Assembly (NCBI RefSeq): GCF_019656455.1
Contig: NZ_BPMK01000011.1
Coordinates: 1-64,000, forward strand
Direction of reading: 5' to 3'
DNA length: 64,000 nt
Source of the DNA: Noviherbaspirillum aridicola
GTDB taxonomy: Bacteria; Pseudomonadota; Gammaproteobacteria; Burkholderiales; Burkholderiaceae_D
Made by a program: the position numbers and the translations under genes. Positions 8,308-16,822 of this stretch are shown here, one piece after another (positions within the stretch are counted from its first letter, which is position 1; every line of letters starts with the position of its first letter). Under the pieces are notes generated by a model that saw only the letters and a program-made list of their open reading frames with translations, was not told the origin of the DNA and ran no database searches.

Positions 8308-8907
8308 ATGGACGCCACACCGACGGTCTTCTTCAAGCGAGCGCTGTCCGCGCTTGCGCTTGCCTGCGCCATGCTGCCCGGTGCCGCCGGTGCCGCAGGC
8401 TGGGACATCGACCAGCTCATGCAGTCGCTCGCCCAGGCCCGGCCGGGCCGCGCCGCATTCGTCGAAAAAAAATACATTGCCATGCTCGACCGGCCGGTCG
8501 AGTCCTCGGGCGAACTCAACTACACCCCGCCCGACCGGCTCGAAAAGCGCACCGTCAAGCCGCGGCCGGAGCGCATGCTGGTCGAGGGCGACACGATGAC
8601 GCTGGAGCGCGGCCAGCAGAAGCACAGCGTCAGGATGCAGGAATACCCCGAAGTCGCGGCGCTCATCGACAGTATGCGCGGGGCGCTTGCCGGCGACCGC
8701 AGACAGCTGGAGCGGGCCTTCCGGCTGCGGCTGGAAGGCGCCCCGGCCAACTGGACGCTCGCGCTGACGCCCACCGACGCGGCGGTCGGCCGCAGCGTCC
8801 ACCTGATCCGCATCGCCGGCGCCAGGGATGAGTTGCGCAGCATCGAGATCATCCAGACCGACGGCGACCGTACCGTCATGAACATCGATCGAATCGGCGG
8901 CAAATGA
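8308..8907 (+). CDS. LolA-like outer-membrane carrier protein
   Basis: 199-residue periplasmic protein with a clear signal peptide (hydrophobic core 'ALSALALACAMLPG', cleavage near 'AAGAAG'). The rest resembles the LolA/LolB lipoprotein-carrier fold, with phrases such as 'FVEKKYIAMLDRPVESSGEL' and 'YTPPDRLEKRTVKPRPERML'. Relatives in aryl polyene loci are believed to ferry the lipidated pigment across the periplasm to the outer membrane. It starts two bases after the acyltransferase stop and overlaps the exporter gene by ATGA. Role is from context and fold resemblance. Confidence 0.82.
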   Translation: MDATPTVFFKRALSALALACAMLPGAAGAAGWDIDQLMQSLAQARPGRAAFVEKKYIAMLDRPVESSGELNYTPPDRLEKRTVKPRPERMLVEGDTMTLERGQQKHSVRMQEYPEVAALIDSMRGALAGDRRQLERAFRLRLEGAPANWTLALTPTDAAVGRSVHLIRIAGARDELRSIEIIQTDGDRTVMNIDRIGGK

Positions 8908-11300
8908 AGCATGCGGCCTCATCCCGTCGCAGGATCGCGATCGCCGCCTGGCTGACCGGCCTGCTGCTGTGCGGCGTGGTGATCGCGCGCAGCAGCTTCA
9001 CCGCCGATCTTTCCGCTTTCCTGCCAAAGTCGCCAACCAGGGAGCAGCAGGTGCTGCTGGACCAGCTCAGCGACGGCGTGGTCTCGCGCCTGATGCTGAT
9101 CGGGCTGGAAGGCGGCGATCCCGCGGCCCGCGCCGGGGTGTCCAGGGGCATGGCCGCGCGGCTGCGGAGGGACCCGGCCTTCGCCGCGGTCAACAACGGC
9201 GAGCCGGTGCATGCCGAGAAGGACCGTGCCTTCCTGTTCGACAATCGCTATCTGCTCAGTGCGGCGGTGCGTCCGGAGCGCTTCAGCGCCGAGGGCATGC
9301 GGGCCGCGATCCAGGACAGCATCGATCTGCTCGCCTCGCCGGCAGGCATGATGGTCAGGCAGCTGCTGCCGCGCGACCCGACCGGCGAGATGGTGCAGCT
9401 GTTCACGCAGCTCAATGCCGGCGGCCGCCCCACCCTGAGCGAAGGGGCGTGGGCATCGCGCGACGGGCAGCGAGCGCTGCTGCTGGTGCAGACGGTCGCC
9501 AGCGGCAGCGACACCGATGGGCAGGAACGCGCGCTGGCGAGCGTGCGTGCCGCCTTCGAGGCGGCGGTCGCGGCCTCGCAGCCACGGGCGTCGGCGGTCC
9601 GCATGGAAGCCACCGGGCCGGGCGTGTTTTCGGTGATCTCGCGCGCCACCATCGAACAGGAAGTCAAGCGGCTGTCGGTGCTCGGCACCGTGGTCATCGC
9701 GGTGCTGCTGCTGCTGGTGTACCGCTCGTTCACCGCGCTGGCGCTCGGCATGCTGCCGGTGGTGTCCGGCGCGTTCGTCGGCGTGGCCGCGGTCAGCCTC
9801 GGCTTCGGCATCGTGCACGGGCTCACGCTCGGCTTCGGCACGACGCTGATCGGCGAGGCGGTGGACTACTCGATCTACCTGTTCGTGCAGTCGCGGCAGG
9901 CCGACCAGGGCAGCCAGGAAGCATGGGTACGCGATTTCTGGCCCACGATACGTCTCGGCGTGCTGACCTCGATCGCCGGCTTTGCCTCGCTGCTGCTGTC
10001 CGATTTTCCGGGGCTGGCGCAGCTCGGCCTGTATTCCATCGCGGGCCTGCTCGCGGCGGCGGCGGTGACCCGCTTCGTGCTGCCGCACCTGCTGCCGGCG
10101 GGCTTTCGGGTGCGCGACGTATCCGCCCTCGGCCTGCGGCTGCAGGCGGCCGCGCGCATGGCGCCGGCGCTGCGCCTGCCGGTGCTCCTGCTTGCGCTGG
10201 CTTCCTGCGCGCTGGTCTACCACCAGCGCGCCAGCCTGTGGAATCCGGAACTCGCCGCATTGAGCCCGGTGCCGGCACGCGACCAGGCGGTCGACGCCAT
10301 GCTGCGCGCCGACATGGGCGCGCCCGACGTGCGCAGCATGGTGGTGGCGACCGCCGCAAGCCGGGAAGCGGCGCTGCAGGCCGCCGAGGCGGTAGGCGTT
10401 CAGCTCGACAGGCTGGTGGCCGAGGGCCGTCTCGCCGCCTATGAGAGTCCGGCCCGCTATCTGCCGAGCGAGGCCACGCAGCGGGCGCGCCTGGCCAGCC
10501 TGCCCGAGATCGCCGGCGACTCCGATCTGCGCGAGGCGATTGCCGGACTGCCGGTGCGCGCCGAAGTGCTCAGGCCGTTTGTCGCCGATCTGGCGGCCGC
10601 GCGGGCGGGCGGCCTCATCGACCGGTCCGACCTGGACGGCACCTCGTTCGCGCTGGCGGTCGATTCCCTGCTGTTTCAGCGCGACTCGCGCTGGCTGGCG
10701 CTGATGCCGCTGACGGCGGCGGCGGGCAGCGATGCGATCGACGCCCGCGCGGTCAGCGCCGCCATCGCCGCATCGAGTACGCCCGATACCCTGTATGTCG
10801 ATCTCAAGGTGGAATCGGACCGGCTGTATGCCGGCTACATGAAGCAGGCGGTGCTGCTGTCCCTGGCCGGCGTCGCGGTCATCCTGTTGCTCCTGTGGTG
10901 GTCGCTGCGCTCGCTGCGGGCGGTGGGACGGGTGGTGCTGCCGCTGGCGGCGACCGTGGCGGTCGTGCTGGGCATGCTGGTGCTGGGCGGGCACAAGCTC
11001 AACATCCTGCACCTGATCGGCATGCTGCTCGTGGTCGCGGTCGGTTCCAACTACGCGCTGTTCTTCAGCGCGCCGGGCGGGGGGCAGGACGCGCATGGCG
11101 GCATCGCCGCCAGCCTGCCGCCGGCAACCCTGACCTCGCTCGCTTTCGCCAACTTCACCACGGTGGTGGGCTTCGGGATGCTCGCATTGTCCGAGGTCCC
11201 GGTGCTCAATGCCATCGGCAGCACCGTCGGGCCTGGCGCCGTGCTGGCGCTGGTGTTCGCGGCCGCGTTTTCCGGCCGCCGGCCGCGCGGCGGAGGCTAG
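8904..11300 (+). CDS. MMPL/RND-family exporter (COG4258-like)
   Basis: 798-residue exporter with the RND layout: TM1 at residues ~10-28, a large periplasmic domain, a first TM cluster (~255-405), a second periplasmic domain and a second TM cluster (~645-790). The first cluster holds the proton-relay pair D321-Y322 in 'GEAVDYSIYL'. The equivalent position in the second cluster is N716-Y717 ('GSNYALFF'), so one of the two Asp residues expected from MmpL3-type transporters is absent. Probably extracts the lipidated aryl polyene from the inner membrane and hands it to the LolA-like protein encoded just upstream. Starts by ATGA overlap. Confidence 0.88.
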   Translation: MKHAASSRRRIAIAAWLTGLLLCGVVIARSSFTADLSAFLPKSPTREQQVLLDQLSDGVVSRLMLIGLEGGDPAARAGVSRGMAARLRRDPAFAAVNNGEPVHAEKDRAFLFDNRYLLSAAVRPERFSAEGMRAAIQDSIDLLASPAGMMVRQLLPRDPTGEMVQLFTQLNAGGRPTLSEGAWASRDGQRALLLVQTVASGSDTDGQERALASVRAAFEAAVAASQPRASAVRMEATGPGVFSVISRATIEQEVKRLSVLGTVVIAVLLLLVYRSFTALALGMLPVVSGAFVGVAAVSLGFGIVHGLTLGFGTTLIGEAVDYSIYLFVQSRQADQGSQEAWVRDFWPTIRLGVLTSIAGFASLLLSDFPGLAQLGLYSIAGLLAAAAVTRFVLPHLLPAGFRVRDVSALGLRLQAAARMAPALRLPVLLLALASCALVYHQRASLWNPELAALSPVPARDQAVDAMLRADMGAPDVRSMVVATAASREAALQAAEAVGVQLDRLVAEGRLAAYESPARYLPSEATQRARLASLPEIAGDSDLREAIAGLPVRAEVLRPFVADLAAARAGGLIDRSDLDGTSFALAVDSLLFQRDSRWLALMPLTAAAGSDAIDARAVSAAIAASSTPDTLYVDLKVESDRLYAGYMKQAVLLSLAGVAVILLLLWWSLRSLRAVGRVVLPLAATVAVVLGMLVLGGHKLNILHLIGMLLVVAVGSNYALFFSAPGGGQDAHGGIAASLPPATLTSLAFANFTTVVGFGMLALSEVPVLNAIGSTVGPGAVLALVFAAAFSGRRPRGGG

Positions 11301-11304
11301 CGCG

Positions 11305-11955
11305 ATGCGCGTGCTTCACGACCATTTCAGCGGACACGCACGCACGCTCTTCGTGCTGCTGCCCGGCGCGATGCAGCAACCCGAAGACTTGCTGCAGGCG
11401 GGCTTCGCGGCCGCGGTGAGGGAGCGGGGCCTGGCCGCGGACGTGGCGCTGGTCGACTTCGGCCTGCCGTTCATCGGCGACGTCAGCAATGGCGTCGCCA
11501 CCGGGCTGCTGCAGCGGGAACTGCTGGCGACGGCCGCGCAACGCTACGATCGCATCTGGCTGTGCGGCATATCGATAGGCGGGTCGGTGGCGGGGGCGTG
11601 CGCCGACGCTTTTCCTGGTGTCGCGCACGGTCTCTGCCTGCTCGCGCCTTACCCGGGCGACAACCTGACGCTGGGCGAGATCCGGCGCGCCGGCGGACCA
11701 CGGCAGTGGCGTGCGGCGGAAAGCGCGGACGATGCGGAGCGCCGGCTATGGCGCTGCCTGCAGCAGGCCGGCGAGCGGCGGCTGGAAGTACACCTGGCCT
11801 ATGGCGAGCAGGACCGGTATGCTCCGGCCCTGGCGCTGATGGCCTCGCTGCTCGATGCCCGCTGCACGTACACGATTCCGGGCCGGCACGAGCTGGCGAC
11901 CTGGGCGCCATTGTGGCGTCACTTCCTCGACCGCATCCCATGCAGACATCCATGA
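11305..11955 (+). CDS. Alpha/beta hydrolase, putative thioesterase of the pigment cluster
   Basis: 216-residue serine hydrolase. The nucleophile elbow 'CGISIGG' gives S90. An acidic residue in 'YGEQD' and a His in 'GRHELATW' complete a plausible triad. No signal peptide, so probably cytosolic. Escherichia-type aryl polyene loci encode a hotdog thioesterase (ApeK), which is not seen here; this enzyme could release the finished chain or proofread the ACP, but this is inference. Starts four bases after the exporter stop and ends within an ATGA overlap with the next gene. Confidence 0.7.
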   Translation: MRVLHDHFSGHARTLFVLLPGAMQQPEDLLQAGFAAAVRERGLAADVALVDFGLPFIGDVSNGVATGLLQRELLATAAQRYDRIWLCGISIGGSVAGACADAFPGVAHGLCLLAPYPGDNLTLGEIRRAGGPRQWRAAESADDAERRLWRCLQQAGERRLEVHLAYGEQDRYAPALALMASLLDARCTYTIPGRHELATWAPLWRHFLDRIPCRHP

Positions 11956-12803
11956 ACACAGAGCAGGCGACAGGCACCCCGGCCATGGCCTGGCGCATGC
12001 CGGTGCTGGTGCGCATCAGCATCCTGCTCCACGCGGCCGCGCTTCCCGCGCTCGCGCTGGCGCCCTCGCGGTGGGCGATCGTACTGGCGGTCATCGCCGC
12101 CAATCATGCGCTGCTGACCTTCGTGGGCCTGTGGCCGCGCAGCACCTGGCTCGGGCCGAACTGGACGCGGCTGCCCGCCGCTTGCGCGGCGCGCCGGGAG
12201 ATCGCGCTGACCATCGACGACGGACCGGATCCCGACGTGACGCCGCGGGTGCTGGACCTGCTGGACCGCCACGGCGTCAGGGCGAGCTTTTTCTGTATCG
12301 GCGAGCGCGCCGCGCGTCATCCGGAACTGGTCCGGGAGATCGTCGCCCGCGGCCACGCGGTGGAAAACCACAGCCAGCATCATCGCCATCATTTTTCCCT
12401 GATGGGCCTCGCCGGCCTGCACAAGGAGATCCGCGCGGGGCAGGAGACGCTGACCGCCATCACCGGCCGCCGCCCGCGCTTTTTCCGCGCGCCGGCCGGA
12501 CTGCGCAATCCCTTCCTCGACCCGGTGCTGGCGCGCCTCGGCCTGCGGCTCGCCGCCTGGACCCGGCGCGGCTTCGATACCCGCCGGGGCGACCCGCGCC
12601 AGGTGGCCGACCGGCTGCTCGGCGCCCTGCGCCCCGGCGCGATCCTGCTGCTCCACGACGGCAACTGCGCGCGCACGTCCGCGGGCAAGCCGGTCATCCT
12701 GGAAGCGCTGCCCATCGTGCTCGACGCCGCCGCCGCCGCCGGACTCCAATTCATCACCCTCGACGCCGCCCTGCAACCGACCCATGACCAGCCAGTTCGT
12801 TAA
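11952..12803 (+). CDS. Polysaccharide deacetylase (NodB) family protein with N-terminal membrane segments
   Basis: 283 residues. Two hydrophobic helices (about residues 15-35 and 40-58) precede a NodB homology domain. That domain has the metal and base motif 'TIDDGPDPD', the metal-binding His region 'ENHSQHHRHHFSL', 'FRAPAGLRNP', and a late 'ILLLHDGNC'. NodB enzymes remove acetyl groups from amino sugars. In this cluster, which also has a glycosyltransferase, it might modify a sugar attached to the pigment. The start ATG at 11952 overlaps the preceding TGA (ATGA) like its neighbours; an in-frame ATG at 11940 is possible. Overlaps the methyltransferase gene by 20 bases. Confidence 0.78.
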   Translation: MNTEQATGTPAMAWRMPVLVRISILLHAAALPALALAPSRWAIVLAVIAANHALLTFVGLWPRSTWLGPNWTRLPAACAARREIALTIDDGPDPDVTPRVLDLLDRHGVRASFFCIGERAARHPELVREIVARGHAVENHSQHHRHHFSLMGLAGLHKEIRAGQETLTAITGRRPRFFRAPAGLRNPFLDPVLARLGLRLAAWTRRGFDTRRGDPRQVADRLLGALRPGAILLLHDGNCARTSAGKPVILEALPIVLDAAAAAGLQFITLDAALQPTHDQPVR

Positions 12804-13497
12804 ACAACTCATCGATACCGCTTCCGCTCCCTACCGTGCCGCCGGCAAGTTCGCCTGGCATTTCGCGCGCGGCAAGCTGGGAGGCGACCCCGTTTTCGTC
12901 GGCCTGCTCGAGCACGGCCTGATCGGCGAGCGCAGCCGCATCCTCGACATCGGCTGCGGCCAGGGCCTGCTGGCATCCTGGCTGCTGAGCGCGAAGGCTG
13001 CGCATGAAAAGGGGCAGTGGCCCGCCCACTGGCCGGCCGCGCCGTCGGCGGTTTCCATACACGGCATCGAGCTGATGCCGCGCGACGTCGCGCGCGCGCA
13101 GCGGGCGCTGGGAAACGCCGCCCGCTTCACCGCCGGCGACATGTGCAGCACCGATTTCGGCAAGGCCGACACCGTCGTCATCCTCGACGTCCTGCACTAT
13201 GTGAGCATCGAAGCGCAGGACGATGTGCTGCGCCGGGTGCGCGATGCGCTCGCGCCGCGCGGGCGGCTCGTGCTGCGGGTCGGGGACGCGGCCGCCGGCC
13301 TGCCCTTCCTCGCCAGCGTCTGGGTTGACAGAATCGTCACCTTCGTGCGCGGGCATCGCAACAGCCGCATGTACTGCCGGCCGCTCGCCGACTGGAAAAC
13401 CGCGCTCGAGAAGCTCGGCTTCCGCGTACGCAGCCTGCCGATGAACAAGGGCACGCCGTTCGCCAACATACTTCTGGTCGCCGATCTGGGCGATTAA
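12784..13497 (+). CDS. Class I SAM-dependent methyltransferase
   Basis: 237 residues. The SAM-binding motif I 'LDIGCGQG' is at 54-61, the acidic loop 'IHGIELMPRD' follows, and motif IV-like 'VVILDVLHY' comes near the middle. The fold is Rossmann-type of the UbiE/CmoB kind. Within the pigment operon it is a candidate for O- or C-methylation of the aryl head; xanthomonadins and Escherichia-type aryl polyenes can carry methyl groups. Substrate cannot be read directly. It is the last gene of the first tightly overlapping block; 66 bases separate it from the ketosynthase, with a possible internal promoter between. Confidence 0.8.
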   Translation: MTSQFVKQLIDTASAPYRAAGKFAWHFARGKLGGDPVFVGLLEHGLIGERSRILDIGCGQGLLASWLLSAKAAHEKGQWPAHWPAAPSAVSIHGIELMPRDVARAQRALGNAARFTAGDMCSTDFGKADTVVILDVLHYVSIEAQDDVLRRVRDALAPRGRLVLRVGDAAAGLPFLASVWVDRIVTFVRGHRNSRMYCRPLADWKTALEKLGFRVRSLPMNKGTPFANILLVADLGD

Positions 13498-13563
13498 GCA
13501 ACGGAAGGGCGCGCCGCGTTTGCTAGAATCGTGCCCTTATTCAACGCTCACGGACGTATTGAA

Positions 13564-14772
13564 TTGAAACCGCTGCATCTATCGCCGCTGCATCTCGCGC
13601 ATTTCACCGCCGCCAGCTGCATCGGCCGCGGCCAGGCAGAGATGCTGGAGGCACTGCGCACGCGCCGCAGCGGACTGCGCCACTGCGATTTCGACGATGT
13701 CGATCTCGATACCTGGATCGGCGCGGTCGAGGGCGTGGATGAGGTGGCGATGCGCGCCGACGTGCGCGACTACGATTGCCGCAACAACCGCCTGCTGCAA
13801 ATGGCGCTGGAACTGGACGGCTTCCGCCAGGCGGTGGAGGCCAGCATTGCCAGGCACGGTACGCGCCGCGTCGGCGTCTTCCTCGGCACCAGCACGTCCG
13901 GCATTCTCGAAACCGAGCATGCCTATCGGCGCCGCGATCCGGGGACCGGCGCGCTGCCGCCGGACTTCCGTTACCGCCAGACGCACAGCACCTTTTCCGC
14001 CGCCGAGTTCGCACGCGCCTGTCTCGGCCTCGCCGGTCCGGCCTTCGTTGTGTCGTCCGCCTGCTCGTCGAGCGCCAAGGCATTTGCTTCCGCGCGCCGC
14101 ATGATGGCGGCCGGCCTGATCGATGCGGCGATCGTCGGCGGCGTCGATTCGCTGTGCCTGACCACCCTCTATGGCTTCAACTCGCTCGGTCTGACTTCCG
14201 CCCAGCCGTGCCGGCCCTACGCGGCCGACCGCAGCGGCATCTCGATCGGCGAGGCCGCCGCCCTGGTCCTGCTGGAGGCCGCGCCGCCGAGCCTGGACGC
14301 CGACGCGGTGCTGGTGACCGGGATCGGCGAGTCGAGCGACGCCCATCACATGTCCTCGCCGCATCCCGAGGGCGCGGGCGCGCGGCTCGCGATGGAGCAG
14401 GCGCTGCGCGACGCCGGACTGCGGCCGGACCAGATCGACTACATCAACCTGCACGGCACCGCCACGCCGAGCAATGACGCCTCGGAAGGCAAGGCGGTGG
14501 CCGGCCTGTTCGGCGCGGGCACGCCCTGCAGCTCGACCAAGGGCGCCACCGGCCATACGCTCGGCGCGGCGGGCGGACTCGAAGCGGTGATTTCCGCGCT
14601 GGCGCTGCGACACGGCTTCATGCCGGGCGGGGTAAATACCGCCCAGGTCGATCCGGCGCTGCGGCTCGACTATCTGCTCGCCAACCGCGATCAGCCCCTG
14701 CGCCATGTGCTCAGCAATTCCTTCGGGTTCGGCGGCACCAACTGCAGCCTGGTGCTGAGCCGGGCCAACTGA
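13564..14772 (+). CDS. Beta-ketoacyl-ACP synthase (FabB/FabF-type ketosynthase)
   Basis: About 402 residues, condensing enzyme of the polyene pathway. The full catalytic triad is visible: the nucleophile in 'SSACSSS' (C167), 'NLHGTATPS' (H297) and 'KGATGHTLGAAGG' (H331), plus the C-terminal 'SNSFGFGGTN'. Start is uncertain. TTG at 13564 gives (M)KPLHLSPLHL and has an ACGGA element upstream; GTG at 13531 is in frame but lies only two bases after a TAGAAT box that may be a -10 element. Immediately followed by its Cys-less partner, as in KS-CLF pairs of type II polyketide systems. Confidence 0.9.
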   Translation: MKPLHLSPLHLAHFTAASCIGRGQAEMLEALRTRRSGLRHCDFDDVDLDTWIGAVEGVDEVAMRADVRDYDCRNNRLLQMALELDGFRQAVEASIARHGTRRVGVFLGTSTSGILETEHAYRRRDPGTGALPPDFRYRQTHSTFSAAEFARACLGLAGPAFVVSSACSSSAKAFASARRMMAAGLIDAAIVGGVDSLCLTTLYGFNSLGLTSAQPCRPYAADRSGISIGEAAALVLLEAAPPSLDADAVLVTGIGESSDAHHMSSPHPEGAGARLAMEQALRDAGLRPDQIDYINLHGTATPSNDASEGKAVAGLFGAGTPCSSTKGATGHTLGAAGGLEAVISALALRHGFMPGGVNTAQVDPALRLDYLLANRDQPLRHVLSNSFGFGGTNCSLVLSRAN

Positions 14773-14773
14773 C

Positions 14774-15574
14774 ATGGCAAGATTTCACGCATACATCGAT
14801 GGCATCGGCCTGATCGGGCCGGGATTCCATGACTGGGCCGGCGCCCGCGCCATCCTGACAGGCGGGCAAGACTTTCAGTCGCAGCCCACCGTCATCCCGG
14901 CGCCCGCCGCCTTGCCGGCCGCCGAACGCCGGCGCTGCGGCGCCATCGTCAAGATTTCGCTGGCCGCCGGCTACCAGGCAGCCGCGCACGCGGGCGCCGA
15001 CGTGGCGACGCTGCCGACCGTGTTCACCGCATCCGGCGGCGACGGCGCGAACTGCCATGAGATCTGCCAGATGCTGGCTTCCGACGACCGGCAGATTTCG
15101 CCAACGCGCTTCCACAATTCGGTGCACAACGCCGCCTCCGGCTACTGGAGCATCGCCAGCGGCGCCATGGCGCCGTCTTCCGTGCTGTGCGCCTACGACG
15201 GCAGTTTCGGCGCCGGCCTGCTGGAAACGCTGGCGCAGGTGCGATGCGAGGACAGGCCGGTGCTGCTGATCGCCGCCGACACGCCGTATCCGGAGCCCCT
15301 GCGCAGCACCCGCCCGATTCCCCATGAGTGCGCGGTCGCACTCGTCATCAGCCCGAGCCAGGGCGCGCGATCGCTGGCCCGCATCGAGGCCGAGCTGTGC
15401 GATGCCCCGGCCGCCCGCATGGCCGACCTCCGGCTCGAGGCCCTGAGGATGGCGATTCCCGCCGCCCGCGCGCTGCCGATGCTCGGCCAGCTGGCCGCGG
15501 GAACGCCGGGCAGCGTCGTGCTCGACTACCTCGACGGCTGCGCCATTGCCGTCGCCATGACGCCATGCAGCTAG
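14774..15574 (+). CDS. Ketosynthase-like chain length factor (Ketoacyl-synt_2 type)
   Basis: 266-residue truncated ketosynthase homologue. It keeps the thiolase-like core but has no nucleophile Cys: the corresponding segment reads 'FHNSVHNAASGYWSIA', with Ala-Ser in place of Ala-Cys. This is the hallmark of the beta-ketoacyl synthase chain-length-factor family found in aryl polyene loci (ApeC-like), where it forms a heterodimer with the active ketosynthase. Start ATG lies one base after the ketosynthase stop. It overlaps the following dehydratase gene by ten bases. Length fits the family, which lacks the C-terminal half of FabF. Confidence 0.85.
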   Translation: MARFHAYIDGIGLIGPGFHDWAGARAILTGGQDFQSQPTVIPAPAALPAAERRRCGAIVKISLAAGYQAAAHAGADVATLPTVFTASGGDGANCHEICQMLASDDRQISPTRFHNSVHNAASGYWSIASGAMAPSSVLCAYDGSFGAGLLETLAQVRCEDRPVLLIAADTPYPEPLRSTRPIPHECAVALVISPSQGARSLARIEAELCDAPAARMADLRLEALRMAIPAARALPMLGQLAAGTPGSVVLDYLDGCAIAVAMTPCS

Positions 15575-16029
15575 ACCGCGACTGGATCGCCGCCCGCATT
15601 CCCCATCAGCACGACATGCTGCTGCTGGATCGGGTCGAAAGCTGGAGCGGGCAGGGGGTGCGCTGCGCCGCGAGCAGCCACCGCGACAGCGCCAACCCGC
15701 TGCGCGCGCGCGGCAGGCTGGCGGCCGTGTGCGGCGTCGAGTATGCCGCGCAGGCCATGGCGGTGCACGGCGCGCTCGATACCCTCGGTGCCCTCGGTGC
15801 TGAGAACAGCGCCCGTCCGCGCGCGGGCTACCTGGTCAGCCTGCGCAATGTGCAACTGCACGTCGCCCGCCTCGACGACATCGCGGGCGAACTCGCGATC
15901 GAGGTGCAGCGCTTCAGCGGCGACGGCAACAGCGTTCTCTACGATTTCTCGGTGCAGGGCGACGGCAAAGTGCTGCTGGAAGGACGCGCCGCGGTCGTCA
16001 TCGACGCCGGCCATCTCATCGGCGCATGA
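15565..16029 (+). CDS. Second hotdog dehydratase (ApeP-like)
   Basis: 154-residue FabZ-like hotdog protein. The segment 'IPHQHDMLLLDRV' near the N-terminus contains His14, and the helix 'VCGVEYAAQAMAVHGAL' is typical of ApeP-type dehydratases from aryl polyene loci. It probably forms a heteromeric dehydratase with the small protein at 7026-7340. The ATG at 15565 was chosen because the upstream part of the longer open frame overlaps the chain length factor gene and shows no family resemblance. A gap of 48 bases precedes the ketoreductase. Confidence 0.82.
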   Translation: MQLDRDWIAARIPHQHDMLLLDRVESWSGQGVRCAASSHRDSANPLRARGRLAAVCGVEYAAQAMAVHGALDTLGALGAENSARPRAGYLVSLRNVQLHVARLDDIAGELAIEVQRFSGDGNSVLYDFSVQGDGKVLLEGRAAVVIDAGHLIGA

Positions 16030-16077
16030 TCTCCGACCGCTGCCCCGTCCGACGAACCATGAAATGACGACCCACAC

Positions 16078-16797
16078 ATGAAACACGCACTCGTTACCGG
16101 CGGCAGCGGCGTCCTCGGCGCCGCCATCTGCCACACGCTGGCCGCCGACGGCCATCATGTTTATGTCCATGCCAATCGCAGGCGGGACCAGGCGCAGGCC
16201 GTGGTCGACAGCATCCGCGCGTCCGGCGGCCAGGCCGAGGTGCTGGTGTTCGACGTCACCGACGGCGCCCGGGTGAGCGATGTGCTGGCGCCGCTCGTGG
16301 ACAGCCAGCCGATACAGATCCTCGTCAACAACGCCGGCATTCACGACGACGCGGTGTTCCCGGGCATGCGCGAATCCCAGTGGCAGTCGGTCATCGATGT
16401 CTCGCTCAACGGCTTCTTCCACGTCACCCATGCACTGATGATGCCGATGATCCGCAGCCGCTGGGGAAGGGTGATCAACATGTCCTCGGTCGCGGCGCTG
16501 GCCGGCAATCGCGGCCAGGTCAATTACGCCGCCGCCAAGGGCGCGCTCAACGCGGCCACCAAGTCGCTCGCCCTCGAGGTGGCCAGCCGCGGCATCACGG
16601 TCAATGCGGTGGCGCCCGGCATCATCGACAGCGACATGATCGAGGGCGCGTTCGACAAGCAGGCCATAGAACGCATGGTGCCCATGAAACGCGCCGGCCA
16701 GCCGCAGGAGGTGGCCGACCTGGTCGGATTCCTGGCCTCGACGCGCGCCGCCTACATCACCGGCCAGATCATCTCCATCAACGGCGGCCTCGTCTGA
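16078..16797 (+). CDS. 3-oxoacyl-ACP reductase (FabG-like ketoreductase, ApeQ-like)
   Basis: 239-residue short-chain dehydrogenase. The NADP(H) loop 'TGGSGVLG' is at residues 7-14, 'NNAG' follows, and the catalytic set is S137, Y150 and K154 ('NYAAAKGA'). The C-terminus 'GQIISINGGLV' is standard for FabG. It reduces the 3-keto group formed by the ketosynthase pair before dehydration. Its place directly after KS, CLF and dehydratase matches aryl polyene operons and separates it from the housekeeping fabG of fatty acid synthesis. Confidence 0.88.
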   Translation: MKHALVTGGSGVLGAAICHTLAADGHHVYVHANRRRDQAQAVVDSIRASGGQAEVLVFDVTDGARVSDVLAPLVDSQPIQILVNNAGIHDDAVFPGMRESQWQSVIDVSLNGFFHVTHALMMPMIRSRWGRVINMSSVAALAGNRGQVNYAAAKGALNAATKSLALEVASRGITVNAVAPGIIDSDMIEGAFDKQAIERMVPMKRAGQPQEVADLVGFLASTRAAYITGQIISINGGLV

Positions 16798-16822
16798 GAC
16801 CGCATTACTCCGGATATCCAAC

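Noticed and set aside
8919-11096. 725-residue open frame on the minus strand opposite the MMPL exporter
   Set aside because: Shadow frame caused by high GC; rich in Arg, Gln, His and Gly without any domain, and the plus-strand gene has clear motifs and coupling.
13500-13528. Internal promoter before the ketosynthase
   Set aside because: TAGAAT at 13523-13528 looks like a -10 box, but no acceptable -35 is seen at the right distance; kept only as a note for the start choice.
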